A stretch of DNA of 64,000 nucleotides. It comes from JALYOC01 sp036675345 (GTDB lineage Bacteria > Myxococcota > Myxococcia > Myxococcales > Myxococcaceae). The notes below the pieces were generated by a model. It was not told the DNA's origin. It saw only the letters and a list, made by a program, of their open reading frames with translations, and did no database searches. Each line of letters opens with the position of its first letter. Positions within the stretch are counted from its first letter, which is position 1. The stretch is taken from assembly GCA_036675345.1 (NCBI GenBank), contig JAKFFE010000015.1, forward strand, positions 1 through 64,000. Direction: 5' to 3'. Positions 15,549 to 25,019 of the stretch are shown one piece after another. The translations under genes and the position numbers were made by a program.

Positions 15549-17650
15549 AGCGAACCCTCCAGCGCCACCCGGGCGGAGAAGCCCGGTTCATCCAGCGCCG
15601 ACCCCAGGTACCGATAGGTGGCCTGGGTCAGGTTGGAGAGCTCGGCGGTCAGCGCCACCTGACGGTTCGGCCTCCAGCCTCCTCGCAGGTGCAGGGCGGT
15701 GAAGCTCTCCGAGGGTCGGCAGATCCTGGAGGCGGCGCAGATCGCCGGGTCCAGCAGGTCGGTGGCCGACAGCCTCCGTTGCTGCATCCCCCAGCGGAAG
15801 GCCAGCTCTCCGAACCAGTGGCCCGCCGGGGCGTAGGACAGCTTCCACAGCCCGTTGGGCGGCGGGATCCGGGACAGCGGCTCCAACTCCTCCACCGTCT
15901 CTCCGTGGATGTAGGCCAGGGTCGCGCTCAGCTGCAGATCCAGCGGCAGCTTCAGGCGCAGCGATCCATCCACCGTATGGAGCCTGGCGCGGCCCCCCTG
16001 CACCCTTCGCAGGTAGGGCTCGCCGGCGCGGGTGGCGGACCCCTCCACGGTGGTCGGCTCCCAGCGCACCGGGTTCTCCAGGTGGGTGTAGGCGTAGAAC
16101 AGCTCCGCGGAGAGCGGACCCCGCTGCGCTCGCGAACCCAGCTCCACCGAGTAGACGAGGGCGTCCTGCACCCCGCGGTCGGGCACCAGGTAGCCCCACC
16201 CTTGCGAACCCAGCCGCAGCTGCTCGTCCAGGTTGGGCGGGCGGTGGGCGCCGGCGCCGCGGAGCACCAGCGACCAGCCTGGCAACAGCTCCCGCTCCAC
16301 CCCCAGCTCGGCGGAGAGCCCCAGGGTCTGCTGCGAGGTGGCCGCCAGGACCGATGCGGACGGAAACAGCGTGGCCAGCCGGAGATCCTCCGCCAGCTCC
16401 AGCCTCCGGTACGCGGCCCGCACTCCACCACTCAGGGTCCAGGGTCCAGCAGAGGTGGTGGCGGCGTGGAGAAACAGCGCCGCGTCCAGCTCCGAGGCGG
16501 GATCGCCGTAGCGATCCTGCGCCGGGTCGCGAACCAACGGTCCGCCGGTGGAGAGCGGGGCCTGGCTGAACCTCGAGGAGAGCAGCTCTCCACTGGTCTC
16601 CAGGCCGGTGCGCAGTCGCAGCTCCCCCAGCCAGGGCACGCGGGGGAGGGCCTGAAGCTCCACCCGGGCTCCCAGGGCAGTCTCTCCGGTGGAGTCACTG
16701 GAGCGCAGGTCGTTGGCCAGGTTGAGCCGCAGCCCGTCCGCCCGCTGGCGATGGAGGCTGAGGTCCAGGGCCGCGGTGAACGGACCCACCGCCGCCAGCT
16801 CCGCCCGACCGTGGAGCAGGTGCCTCTCCTGGCCCACCAGCCGGCGCACATCCCCCGGCGAGGAGTAGCTGGGCTGGGCCACATCCTCGCGCGAGCCCAG
16901 GTAGCGCAGCTCCAGACCCAGGCGGTCCCCCAGCTGGTGCCGCAGGGCCACGCCCAGTCCGTAGCCCTCGTGGGCGGTGTAGGGCTGGGCGCCCACCCGG
17001 GCTCCTCCCACCAGGTCCGAGACGCTAAAGCCGGTCACGCCCACCAGGGCCGCGGTGCGCTCCAGGGAGACCCCGGCCTGGACGTGCCCGCGCGCGCCCA
17101 GGGCCGCGGTGCCGGAGATCAGCGCGGTGTGGAGGGTGCGGCCCAGCGTCCCCGGCGGCGCGAACTGGGGACGGGCGGTCTCCACCTCCACCACTCCGCC
17201 CAGCGCGTCGCTCCCGTAGAGCACCGGGGCCAGGCCCCGGCGGACGGTGATCCGCTCCACCCAGAAGGGATCCAGCGCGGTGAGCGCGGTCCGGCCATTG
17301 GCGCTGCCGGTGTTCAGCCGCACCCCGTTGAGGCGGGTGGCCACATCCACCCCGGCGAAGCCGCGCAGGTTCACGGCCGCCCCCGCGCTGTGCGGCCGCT
17401 GCAGGAACACCCCGGTGTGCTCGTCCAGCAGCTGTGCGGTGGTGGCCACCGGTCGACGGCCAATCGCCGCCGCGTCCATCACCTCGGAGGCCAACAACTC
17501 GGGAGCCGCGGGGACGCCCCCATCCGAGGGCAGCAGCACCGGGCGGGAGGGGACGGCGGCAACGACCTCGCCCCCATCGGGCGCGTCCGATGGGCCGGCC
17601 GCCTGAGCGCCCAGCGAAACGAGCAGCACCCCGAGCACGATCCGACTCAC
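15545..17650 (-). CDS. TonB-dependent outer-membrane receptor, 701 aa
   Basis: A signal peptide (MSRIVLGVLLVSLGAQAAG) precedes a plug domain. LLDEHTGVFLQRP, AVNLRGFAGVDVATRLNGVR and RITVRRGLAPVLYGSDALGGVVEVET follow the plug consensus. The rest is a beta-barrel of alternating strands with SAELFYAYTHLENP and ALHLRGGWRPNRQVALTAELSNLTQATYRYLGS near the end. The last strand closes as ARVALEGSL, without the usual terminal Phe. No distinct TonB box was identified. It probably imports a metal chelate, cobalamin-like or other large substrate. The short lipoprotein gene follows with a four-base overlap. Confidence 0.92.
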   Translation of the reverse strand: MSRIVLGVLLVSLGAQAAGPSDAPDGGEVVAAVPSRPVLLPSDGGVPAAPELLASEVMDAAAIGRRPVATTAQLLDEHTGVFLQRPHSAGAAVNLRGFAGVDVATRLNGVRLNTGSANGRTALTALDPFWVERITVRRGLAPVLYGSDALGGVVEVETARPQFAPPGTLGRTLHTALISGTAALGARGHVQAGVSLERTAALVGVTGFSVSDLVGGARVGAQPYTAHEGYGLGVALRHQLGDRLGLELRYLGSREDVAQPSYSSPGDVRRLVGQERHLLHGRAELAAVGPFTAALDLSLHRQRADGLRLNLANDLRSSDSTGETALGARVELQALPRVPWLGELRLRTGLETSGELLSSRFSQAPLSTGGPLVRDPAQDRYGDPASELDAALFLHAATTSAGPWTLSGGVRAAYRRLELAEDLRLATLFPSASVLAATSQQTLGLSAELGVERELLPGWSLVLRGAGAHRPPNLDEQLRLGSQGWGYLVPDRGVQDALVYSVELGSRAQRGPLSAELFYAYTHLENPVRWEPTTVEGSATRAGEPYLRRVQGGRARLHTVDGSLRLKLPLDLQLSATLAYIHGETVEELEPLSRIPPPNGLWKLSYAPAGHWFGELAFRWGMQQRRLSATDLLDPAICAASRICRPSESFTALHLRGGWRPNRQVALTAELSNLTQATYRYLGSALDEPGFSARVALEGSL

Positions 17651-17825
17651 GGACGCATCTTCTCCGGGCGACCCTGGGGAGCAAGAACCGAAATAGCGGG
17701 GTGCGGCTCAGCCAACGGAACAGCCAGGCCGCCTGCCCTCCGATAGAGGCAGGGAAGGATTGCCGGTCGAGTCAGGTTGAACTCTGGTGCCCGTCGCTTT
17801 GGCCTCATCCTCGAGGAGGGACGTC

Positions 17826-19175
17826 ATGGGCTGGAAGGAACACCTGGAGAAGGTCTCGGAGGGGCACTTCGTGCTCCCGCGCACCAAGACCATGAAGGTG
17901 GAGGCCCACCTGTTCCTCTCCGACAAGCTGCTGTACGGCGACGGGCGGGACGCGGGCCTGGAGGAGGCGACCTTCGCCCAGGTGGTGAACGCCGCCAGCT
18001 TCCCCGGGGTGACCCGGGTGGCGGTGACTCCCGACGCGCACCTCGGCTACGGGGTTCCGATCGGCACCGCGGTGGAGACGGAGGGGATCCTGCTCCCCAC
18101 CGCCGCCGGCTACGACATCGGCTGCGGGATGGTGCAGCTGCGCACCACCCTCACCCTGGACGACGTGCGCGATCCGAAGCTGCGCCGCAAGTGGATCGAC
18201 GATGTGGTGGGGCGGATCGCGGTGGGCGTCGGCGCCAGCCGGGTGCAGAAGCAGCGCAAGGTCAGCTCCAAGACCTTCGGCGAGGTGCTGCGGCACGGGG
18301 CCAAGGCACTGGGCCGGACCACGGCGATCACCGAGCGCGCCTTCCTCCCGGTGGAGGACGACCGGATCGACATCCCCCAGCGGGCGATGGGGAAGGCGGA
18401 TCAACTGGGCAGTCTGGGCGGGGGCAACCACTTCCTGGAGATGCAGGTCGACGAGGAGGGGCGGGTGTGGGTGATGCTGCACACCGGCAGCCGCGGCTTT
18501 GGCTGGAACATCGCCAAGGAGTTCTTCGTCCGCGGCGCGCTGCTGCTGGGACTGGGACGGCACGCCGAGGACAGCGTGTGGTTCGACGCCGGGTCCGCGG
18601 AGGGGAAGGCCTACTGGAACCTCCACAACATGGCGGCCAACTTCGCGGTGGCCAACCGGCTGATCATCGGCGAGGCGGTGTGCGACTCGCTGGAGGAGAT
18701 CTTCGGTGGCTCGGCGGAGATCTATTACGAGATCTCCCACAACCTGATCCAGAAGGAGAGCGGACGGTTCGTGGCCCGCAAGGGCGCCACCCGTGCCTTC
18801 CCCGGAGGACACCCGGCCCTGCGCGGGACCCCCTGGGAGAAGAGCGGCCATCCGATCCTGATCCCCGGGTCGATGGAGACCGGCTCGGCGATCCTCTTCG
18901 CCGAGGATGGCGCCCAGGCGTCGATCTACTCGGTGAACCACGGCTCGGGACGGCGGATGTCCCGCGCCGCCGCCAAGCGCGAGCTGGACCAGGGGGCCAC
19001 CGACCGCCGGCTGGCCAAGGCGGACATCCTGCTCAACACCCGCCAGACGCCGCTGGATGAGTCCGGGCCGGCCTACAAGAACCTGGACGACGTGCTGGAC
19101 ACGGTGGAGATGGCCGGGCTGGCCAAGGTGGCCCGGCGGCTGCGGCCGATCGCCTGCATCAAGGGGGCGGACTGA
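17826..19175 (+). CDS. rtcB: RNA-splicing ligase RtcB, 449 aa
   Basis: RtcB joins 2',3'-cyclic phosphate and 5'-OH RNA ends in a GTP- and Mn-dependent reaction. Metal-binding signatures are visible: TPDAHLGYGVPIG near residue 68, AAGYDIGCGM at 93-102, GGGNHFLEM, HTGSRGFGWN and YSVNHGSGRRMS, where the last His is the expected guanylylation site. The C-terminus IACIKGAD is as expected. The ATG at 17826 follows a strong GAGGAGGG. The frame extends upstream to 17787 but without support. No archease or RtcR regulator gene is adjacent. Confidence 0.96.
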   Translation: MGWKEHLEKVSEGHFVLPRTKTMKVEAHLFLSDKLLYGDGRDAGLEEATFAQVVNAASFPGVTRVAVTPDAHLGYGVPIGTAVETEGILLPTAAGYDIGCGMVQLRTTLTLDDVRDPKLRRKWIDDVVGRIAVGVGASRVQKQRKVSSKTFGEVLRHGAKALGRTTAITERAFLPVEDDRIDIPQRAMGKADQLGSLGGGNHFLEMQVDEEGRVWVMLHTGSRGFGWNIAKEFFVRGALLLGLGRHAEDSVWFDAGSAEGKAYWNLHNMAANFAVANRLIIGEAVCDSLEEIFGGSAEIYYEISHNLIQKESGRFVARKGATRAFPGGHPALRGTPWEKSGHPILIPGSMETGSAILFAEDGAQASIYSVNHGSGRRMSRAAAKRELDQGATDRRLAKADILLNTRQTPLDESGPAYKNLDDVLDTVEMAGLAKVARRLRPIACIKGAD

Positions 19176-19236
19176 GCGGCAGCGAGGGCCCCGCCATCTG
19201 ATACCGGAGCCCGGTGGCGGGGCAGGCGGTTGGGGA

Positions 19237-19791
19237 TCACTCGCGCGGGCTGTTGATGATCGCCGCGAACGCCTCCGGCGACAGCAGCCGCGGGGCGTAG
19301 TCCACGCCCTGGAGGGCCAGCTCCTCCACACAGCCGCGCAGGTGGTTGCGAGCGCCTCGCTGGATCTCCGCCAGCGAGGCGCGGACGTCCTCCAGCTGGC
19401 TGCGGCCTGCCGCCTCCTCCAGCCCCACCAGGTCCCGCTCGTGGAGCTCGGCGCCGGCCGCCAGTGCCTCCAGCTCGGTGCTCCCTCCCCGCGCCAGCAG
19501 CTCCTGATGCAGGGTCTGCAGCTGGGGGAAGACGTAGAGGCCCTCCCCTCCCAGGGTGCGATCCGTCACCTGGTGCCGCTGCAGCAGCGCGCCCACGATC
19601 TCGAAGTGCAGTTGCTTGCTGTGGGCCACCGCGCCGAACAGCTCCGAGCGATCGCTCCAGTCCCGGAACAGGTCCCGCGCCAGCTTCTCCTCCTCCCGCA
19701 GCAACTGGAGATCCCCGGCCTCGGTCTCGGTGATCTGCGGACCACACCCCACCAGCCAGGCCAGCAGCACGCCTGCGCCCACGGTCTTCAT
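19237..19791 (-). CDS. DUF2202-like lipoprotein, 184 aa
   Basis: The signal MKTVGAGVLLAWLVGC has a lipobox with Cys at residue 16. The mature protein is helical, with LLREEEKLARDLFRDW, HSKQLHFEIVGALLQRH, ELHERDLVGLEEAA and GARNHLRGCVEEL. These Glu and His residues recur in the ferritin-like pattern of DUF2202 proteins, so a four-helix metal-binding bundle is plausible. The open frame extends upstream, but the ATG at 19791 fits the signal. It is divergent from the lipoprotein at 19862. Confidence 0.75.
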   Translation of the reverse strand: MKTVGAGVLLAWLVGCGPQITETEAGDLQLLREEEKLARDLFRDWSDRSELFGAVAHSKQLHFEIVGALLQRHQVTDRTLGGEGLYVFPQLQTLHQELLARGGSTELEALAAGAELHERDLVGLEEAAGRSQLEDVRASLAEIQRGARNHLRGCVEELALQGVDYAPRLLSPEAFAAIINSPRE

Positions 19792-19861
19792 CCGTTGCCT
19801 CCGTTGCGGCTTCGCGAGCGGGAGGTTGGCGTTCCGGCAAAAGCGGGTGTTTGCTCCGCGC

Positions 19862-20296
19862 ATGAACCGCCTCCTCCTGCTGGCCTGCCTCGCCGTGCTC
19901 TCTGGTTGCCCCAAGAACCCGCCCGCCAACTCCCCGGATGGAAATTCTCCGGAGCAGCCGACGGTGGAGTCTAGAGCCGACGCAGGGATTGCGCAGGGGG
20001 CACCCCAACCTTCTTCCGACGCAACTGATGCGCCCGCTCCGGTGGTCAATCCGGACGACGCGGAGGTGCAGGTGGATCAAGCCCCGCCGTCCGGCGGAGG
20101 ACGGATGGCCAAGCCGGGCTGGTGCGACAAGGACAACGACTGCCCCGGTGGCCAGGTCTGCGAGAAGTGCGGACCGGAAGGCGCCTGCGTCCCCGGCTGC
20201 CACACCAGCGACCAGTGCCAGGAAGGCGAGTACTGCAACCAGGTCCAGTGCATCCGCTGCCCGTGCCCCGGGATTTGCGAGATCCGGCCCAAGTAG
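19862..20296 (+). CDS. Cys-rich lipoprotein, 144 aa
   Basis: MNRLLLLACLAVLSGC is a classic lipobox with Cys at residue 16. A Pro/Asp/Ala-rich low-complexity spacer runs to residue 75. The C-terminal domain has about twelve cysteines in a pattern like WCDKDNDCPGGQVCEKCG and CHTSDQCQEGEYCNQVQC. Such modules are common in secreted myxobacterial lipoproteins. Function is unknown. It precedes the kinase gene by about 150 bases on the same strand. Confidence 0.75.
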   Translation: MNRLLLLACLAVLSGCPKNPPANSPDGNSPEQPTVESRADAGIAQGAPQPSSDATDAPAPVVNPDDAEVQVDQAPPSGGGRMAKPGWCDKDNDCPGGQVCEKCGPEGACVPGCHTSDQCQEGEYCNQVQCIRCPCPGICEIRPK

Positions 20297-20309
20297 CGCG
20301 AAGGCGCGG

Positions 20310-20389
20310 GTGCTGGCTTCGAGCCGGATCTGGGCGAAGCCGGAAGAAATCCCAAAGCCCACCGCTCGAATCCCGCGCGGAGCCAGCAC
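20310..20389 (+). other. Possible structured RNA between a lipoprotein and a kinase gene
   Basis: GTGCTGGCT (20310-20318) is the exact reverse complement of AGCCAGCAC (20381-20389). Just inside, TTCGAGC (20318-20324) pairs with GCTCGAA (20364-20370). Inner GGAT/ATCC may pair as well. The nested pairs could form a long stem with a 10-base bulge. It lacks a T-run, so it is not a standard terminator. It could shape the kinase 5' leader or act as a processing site for the lipoprotein mRNA. Confidence 0.35.
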
Positions 20390-20445
20390 TGCCGCGCGGC
20401 TGAAAAGGGGACCTGGGAGAGGACACGTGTAGTCTTCCCCTGTCG

Positions 20446-21930
20446 ATGGAGTTTCCAGTTCTCGCGCCAGACCGCTTCTCCGGTAAGAAACTCGGCAAGT
20501 ACGAGGTGCTCTGCCGTCTCTCCACTGGAGGGATGGCGGAGATCTACCTGGCGTTCCACCGGGGGGTGGCCGGCTTCCGCAAGCTGGTGGTGCTGAAGAA
20601 GATCCTCCCGGAGATCGACGAGGACGAGGACATCGTCCGGATGTTCGTGGACGAGGCGCGGCTGACCGCCCAGTTCACCCACCCCCACATCGCGCAGGTC
20701 TACGACCTGGACTCGGTCGACGGGGAGCTGTTCCTGGCGATGGAGTTCGTGCCCGGGGCGACCCTGATCGAGGTGGCCCAGGCCACCCGAAAGATCGGCG
20801 AGGCGATCCCGATCGGCTTCACCCTGGCGGTGTGCCGGGACACCGCGCTGGCGTTGCACTACGCGCACCACTTCAAGGATCCGCTGGGTCGGCCCCGGGA
20901 GGTGATCCACCGCGACGTGGCCGAGAAGAACATCATGGTCACCTACGAGGGGACCACCAAGCTGCTGGACTTCGGGATCGCCAAGGCCCAGGGGCGGATC
21001 ACCGCCACCGCGGTGGGCAAGGTGAAGGGCACCAGCGGCTACATGTCCCCGGAGCAGGTGGTGGGCGAGGAGCTGGACGCGCGCTCCGACATCTTCTCCC
21101 TGGGGATCGTGATGCACGAGTGCCTCACCGGAATGCGGCTGTTCTACGGCAAGGACGCCGAGTCCGGGATGATGGCCGCGCTGAACCAGACCCCGGCCGC
21201 GCCCTCGGAGGCCAACCCGGAGGTGGGCCGCGAGCTGGACGCGGTGGTGCTCAAGGCCCTGGCCCGCAAGCGTGAGGATCGCTACGAGTCGGCGCTGGAG
21301 TTCGCCCGGGCGATCGAGAAGGCCGGCGCCAACCGGCTCTGGAATCCGGATCGCACCGGGATGTTCGTGCAGCGGCTGTTCAAGGACCGCCGCGAGCAGA
21401 CCCGGGTGATGATGGAGGGCACCACCGGCACCACCGGGGAGATCGATCTGCAGGCGATCTTCCGCGCCACCAAGGAGGCCCGGGAGCGGGACCAGAAGGA
21501 GAAGGAGACCACCGCCCCGGTGGGCACTCCGATCAAGGGCCAGACTCCCGCCGATGCCGCCGCCTACGAGCTGCTCAAGTCGGTGGCCCAGCCTGGCCCG
21601 GCGCCCCGCTCCGCCCAGCTCTCCAAGCCGGTCCGCTCCAGCCCGGATCTCCGCTCAACCCTCCGCCAGAACTCGGAGGAGGACGAGGAGACGGTGATCA
21701 ACCCCCGCGCGGCCAAGCCGATGGTGGAGGACGACGACGACGCGGCCGAACGCACCATCCCGGTGGAGGTCCAGAGCGGGCCGCCTTCCAGTGATGCCCG
21801 GCCCCGCCGTTCCCAGGTCCCCTACACCGAGCCTCCGAAGCCGAAACGGCACACAGTGCTGATCGCGGCAGTGACGGTGGCGGTGCTGGCCTGCGCGGCG
21901 GGCGTGGCCTACTACCTGAAGCTGTTCTGA
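20446..21930 (+). CDS. Membrane-anchored Ser/Thr protein kinase, 494 aa
   Basis: The kinase domain covers residues about 16-285. The glycine-rich loop is degenerate (LSTGGMAEIYLA); the ATP lysine is K51 or K52; the catalytic loop HRDVAEKN spans 155-162; the DFG triad is 175-177, followed by GYMSPEQV. The middle, about 300-465, is low complexity with Arg/Glu/Pro and several Thr-rich stretches (GTTGTTGE) that may be autophosphorylation sites. One transmembrane helix lies at about residues 468-491, so the kinase faces the cytoplasm and the C-terminus ends outside with only a few residues. It is paralogous to the kinase at 25321. Confidence 0.93.
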   Translation: MEFPVLAPDRFSGKKLGKYEVLCRLSTGGMAEIYLAFHRGVAGFRKLVVLKKILPEIDEDEDIVRMFVDEARLTAQFTHPHIAQVYDLDSVDGELFLAMEFVPGATLIEVAQATRKIGEAIPIGFTLAVCRDTALALHYAHHFKDPLGRPREVIHRDVAEKNIMVTYEGTTKLLDFGIAKAQGRITATAVGKVKGTSGYMSPEQVVGEELDARSDIFSLGIVMHECLTGMRLFYGKDAESGMMAALNQTPAAPSEANPEVGRELDAVVLKALARKREDRYESALEFARAIEKAGANRLWNPDRTGMFVQRLFKDRREQTRVMMEGTTGTTGEIDLQAIFRATKEARERDQKEKETTAPVGTPIKGQTPADAAAYELLKSVAQPGPAPRSAQLSKPVRSSPDLRSTLRQNSEEDEETVINPRAAKPMVEDDDDAAERTIPVEVQSGPPSSDARPRRSQVPYTEPPKPKRHTVLIAAVTVAVLACAAGVAYYLKLF

Positions 21931-21978
21931 GGAGATCCCGGGGCGCCGGCGCTCCACCTCCCCGGGGCCGCTTTGGGC

Positions 21979-22683
21979 CTACCAGGTCTCGCCGAAGGGC
22001 CGGGCCTCGGCTTCGAAGGTCCAGGCGGACCGGTGTTGCCGGACCAGCGAGGACGCGAGATCGGCCACTCCGCTGGGTTGGACGAAGAAGTCGTCCGGCT
22101 TGTCCTTCATCCTCTCCCGCGTCCTCGGCAGGTCGACAATCCCGTCGACGATGATCAGGGCGACGTGGATGCCCGCAGGTCCGAGCTGCCGCGCCAGCGA
22201 TTCGCACAGGCTCCTCTGAGCCGCCTTCGCCGGCGCGAACGCGGTCGACCGCTGGGTGCCCTTTCGCGAGGCGGTGGCCCCGATGACCACGATCGCGCCC
22301 GACTTCGCGGCCTTCATCGCCGGCACCACCTCCTTCGCGACCAGGAACAGGCCGTGGGCGTTCACCCGCCAGGAAGCCTCGAAGTCGGCGGCGCTCACGT
22401 CGTCCAGGCCCCCGAACACCCCCGAGCCGGCGTTGAACACCACCACCTCCACTTCACCCAGCTCGGTCCGGATGGCCGCGAACGCCCGGGCGATCGACCC
22501 GGCGTCACCCGCGTCGCAGGGGAAGGCCCGCGCGGAAGGAAGCTCGCTTGCGAGTTCCGAAGTCAGCTTCGTGGAGCGGGCGAGGAGCGCGACCGCGTAG
22601 CCGTCCGCGGCGAACCGACGCGCGAGCGCCGCCCCATTGCCGGGCCCCACTCCCACCACCGCACAAACCTTCTTCTCGGTCAT
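21979..22683 (-). CDS. SDR-family oxidoreductase, 234 aa
   Basis: This is a Rossmann-fold short-chain dehydrogenase/reductase. The cofactor motif is GVGPGNG at residues 11-17 and the NAG motif lies near residue 84. An active-site Ser occurs in GATAS (139). The position that is normally Tyr in YxxxK is Phe (FAPAK, 149-153). I believe AFAPAK is characteristic of this subfamily rather than a mutation here, but it means classical Tyr catalysis is not possible. The end SAWTFEAEARPFGE is also familiar from this group. The gene is convergent with the upstream kinase. Confidence 0.88.
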   Translation of the reverse strand: MTEKKVCAVVGVGPGNGAALARRFAADGYAVALLARSTKLTSELASELPSARAFPCDAGDAGSIARAFAAIRTELGEVEVVVFNAGSGVFGGLDDVSAADFEASWRVNAHGLFLVAKEVVPAMKAAKSGAIVVIGATASRKGTQRSTAFAPAKAAQRSLCESLARQLGPAGIHVALIIVDGIVDLPRTRERMKDKPDDFFVQPSGVADLASSLVRQHRSAWTFEAEARPFGETW

Positions 22684-22809
22684 CGTTCTCTCCTCACACT
22701 CCGCCCGATCCGGGCCGGCGGTAGCTGACGGGGCGAAGCTGCCCGTCCTCGTCGATCGGACAGGATTCCTCCGTGGCTCGCCGTCGGTGTACTGAGCCGA
22801 GGCTGTCGC

Positions 22810-25014
22810 TCATTGCCCACTCCCGGCGCGCACCGGCGGCAGGTACGCAGGCAGTTCCTGGCCATGATGGGCCGGACCGCCGAAGGAGCCCGGCCAGGGC
22901 GCGGAGGGAACGTACAGCCCCGGGGTGTCGAACACGTGGAAGGTGGAGAAGCTGCCGGCATACGGTGGATCACACCGGCCGCAGGTCTGGCTTCCGGCCA
23001 TCAGCGCCAGGTGCCCCTCGTTGAGCTCGAAGAGGTCCGGCGCCTGGGCCCCGTCGAACTCCATCGGACACCGCCACGCCTCCTGACCATCGCGCGCGCG
23101 GACCGCCACCAGCTCGGTGAAGCGGGTTTCGGTGAGCTCGCCGAAGGCGGAGAAGCCCAGCACCACCGTCTCCCGCTGCGCGCCGTCGCGCGGTCTCCAG
23201 TCCGCCAGCCGCAGCTCGTAGCTGGAGAAATTCTCGCCCACCGGGAGGGTGTAGTTCCACCGGGGTGAGCCGTTATCGGTGGCGTACGCGGACAGCCGCG
23301 ACCCCCGGCCCAGGCCCAACGGCGGAGGCGCCTGCACCACCAGCTCCCGGGTGGCCACCGCCCGTCCCCACTGGACCCCCGAGGAGAGCGACTGACCGGT
23401 GGTCGCATCCAGCCGCTGGGTGCCCTGCTCGGGGTAGAGCACCCCATTGGCCACCGCCAGCTCCCCGCCGCGGATCTCCAGGCTGCGGGTCCAGCGCAGC
23501 GCCCCGTCCCGCGAGTAGGAGAGAAGCTGGGTGGGCGGTCCCGGCTCCAGCGGCGGATCACCGACCAACGAGGGGGCGAAGGCCAGGTACAGGTTCCCCT
23601 TCACGTCCGCGGAGAAGCCGTAGGGATGCGGGTGATCGCAGCGGGCCAGGAAGGGATCATCCACCCGGCGGGCGTGGACCATCCTCCCTCCGGGATCGAG
23701 CACCACCAGGAAGTACATCCGGCAGTTGGTGGGCGCCCCGGCGGCACGGGGATAGGCCTCGAAGAGGGCGGCGAAGCGGTCGGTCCCCATCACCGCGATC
23801 CGGGCCAGGAACAGGTAGCCGTCCACCGCCTGGGCCGCGAAGTCCGGGCGGGCCTCCACCAGGTCGAAGCTCCAGCGCGGCACCCCGGTGGCCAGATCGA
23901 TCATCGCCACCTTCCCGTTCCGCGCCGGCCACGGGTAGTCCAGACAGAGCGCGCGATCATTCCAGAGGATGCACCGTCGGGCGCTGGCCTCCGCCGGGCG
24001 TCCTTCGGGGAGGTTGGCCCGGAAGATCGGAAGGCTGAACCAACCGGAGAGGGAGATCGCTCCCGAGGGTTCGAGCACGAAATCGTGCAGCTCGTTCTCT
24101 TGGTCCGGCGGCAGCTGGGTGGTGTCGTAGGACCAGGTGGGGACCAGCGGGAAGGCGTCGGGCTGGACGCAGACCTGCCCCTGGCACTGGCCCTGCGCCC
24201 GGCAGGGGGTGGCCTCGGCGCAGATGAAGCCATCCGGGGGATCGCGCTGCTGGCAGCTGCCGGCCACGCAGACATCCACCGCGTTGCAGGTCACCGAGTC
24301 CGGATCGCAGATCGTCCCGTCCCGGGCCTGGGTCAGCACACAACCCACCGCGGGATCGCAGTCCCCCAGCCTGCAGTTGGGGAGATCGTCCGGACAGGGT
24401 GGCGCCGGCACTGCCTGACAGCCATCGATCGCGTGGCAGACATCCAGGGTGCAGGCGTTGCCGTCGTCGCACACCCGGGGTTGACCCTCGCACTGGCCGG
24501 CCCGGCAGACCGCGCCGGTGAGGCATTGGTTGTGGGGATCGCAGGCGGTGCCGTCGGGCAGCGGCCGGTCCGCGCACTGCTCGGTGGTCAGATCGAAGGA
24601 GGCCTGGTGGCACTGGAGCGAATCGCACACCGGGTGGGGTCGGCCTTCACCCGTCAGCGCGATCGTCGTCCGCTGGTCCTCGCCCACCACCACCAGCAGC
24701 GCCTGGTGCGGACCGGCCACGGTGGGCAGGAACTCGATCTGCAGCCGGGTGGCGCCGGGGGCAGCCTCCGCCGGGGGATCCACCACCCGGAAGGGTCCCT
24801 CCGGCAGTTCGAACCTCAAGGTCAGCGGGTAGCGCGCCGAGTTGCGCAGCTCCACCTCCCGCCGGACCGCCTTGCCGAGGTACGTAGAATCGACCAGGAG
24901 GGCGCTGGGGACCGCGAACAGCCGAGGGAGGGGGGTGGTGAGGGTTGGCTCCCGGCAGCCCGCCAGGGAGGTCACCAGGACTGCCAGGAACGCTGACCGG
25001 ATCGCTTGCCCCAC
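22810..25014 (-). CDS. Large Cys-rich lipoprotein with PQQ-like beta-propeller, 734 aa
   Basis: A GTG start gives a signal with lipobox Cys at residue 20 (LAGC). Residues about 40-125 resemble an Ig-like domain (VRREVELRNSARYPLTLRFEL). Residues about 130-285 are Cys-rich repeats like those of myxobacterial surface proteins (CDDGNACTLDVC, CDPDSVTCNAVDVC). From about 290 on, blades such as VAMIDLATGVPRWSFDL and SYSRDGALRWTRSLEI indicate a PQQ-like beta-propeller. No enzymatic motif is visible. The gene reads away from the origin candidate at 25020. Confidence 0.8.
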   Translation of the reverse strand: MGQAIRSAFLAVLVTSLAGCREPTLTTPLPRLFAVPSALLVDSTYLGKAVRREVELRNSARYPLTLRFELPEGPFRVVDPPAEAAPGATRLQIEFLPTVAGPHQALLVVVGEDQRTTIALTGEGRPHPVCDSLQCHQASFDLTTEQCADRPLPDGTACDPHNQCLTGAVCRAGQCEGQPRVCDDGNACTLDVCHAIDGCQAVPAPPCPDDLPNCRLGDCDPAVGCVLTQARDGTICDPDSVTCNAVDVCVAGSCQQRDPPDGFICAEATPCRAQGQCQGQVCVQPDAFPLVPTWSYDTTQLPPDQENELHDFVLEPSGAISLSGWFSLPIFRANLPEGRPAEASARRCILWNDRALCLDYPWPARNGKVAMIDLATGVPRWSFDLVEARPDFAAQAVDGYLFLARIAVMGTDRFAALFEAYPRAAGAPTNCRMYFLVVLDPGGRMVHARRVDDPFLARCDHPHPYGFSADVKGNLYLAFAPSLVGDPPLEPGPPTQLLSYSRDGALRWTRSLEIRGGELAVANGVLYPEQGTQRLDATTGQSLSSGVQWGRAVATRELVVQAPPPLGLGRGSRLSAYATDNGSPRWNYTLPVGENFSSYELRLADWRPRDGAQRETVVLGFSAFGELTETRFTELVAVRARDGQEAWRCPMEFDGAQAPDLFELNEGHLALMAGSQTCGRCDPPYAGSFSTFHVFDTPGLYVPSAPWPGSFGGPAHHGQELPAYLPPVRAGSGQ

Positions 25015-25019
25015 CGGAA

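Noticed and set aside
21979..22683. SDR with Phe in place of the active-site Tyr as a mutation
   Set aside because: AFAPAK looks like a subfamily trait rather than a defect, so I did not call it broken.
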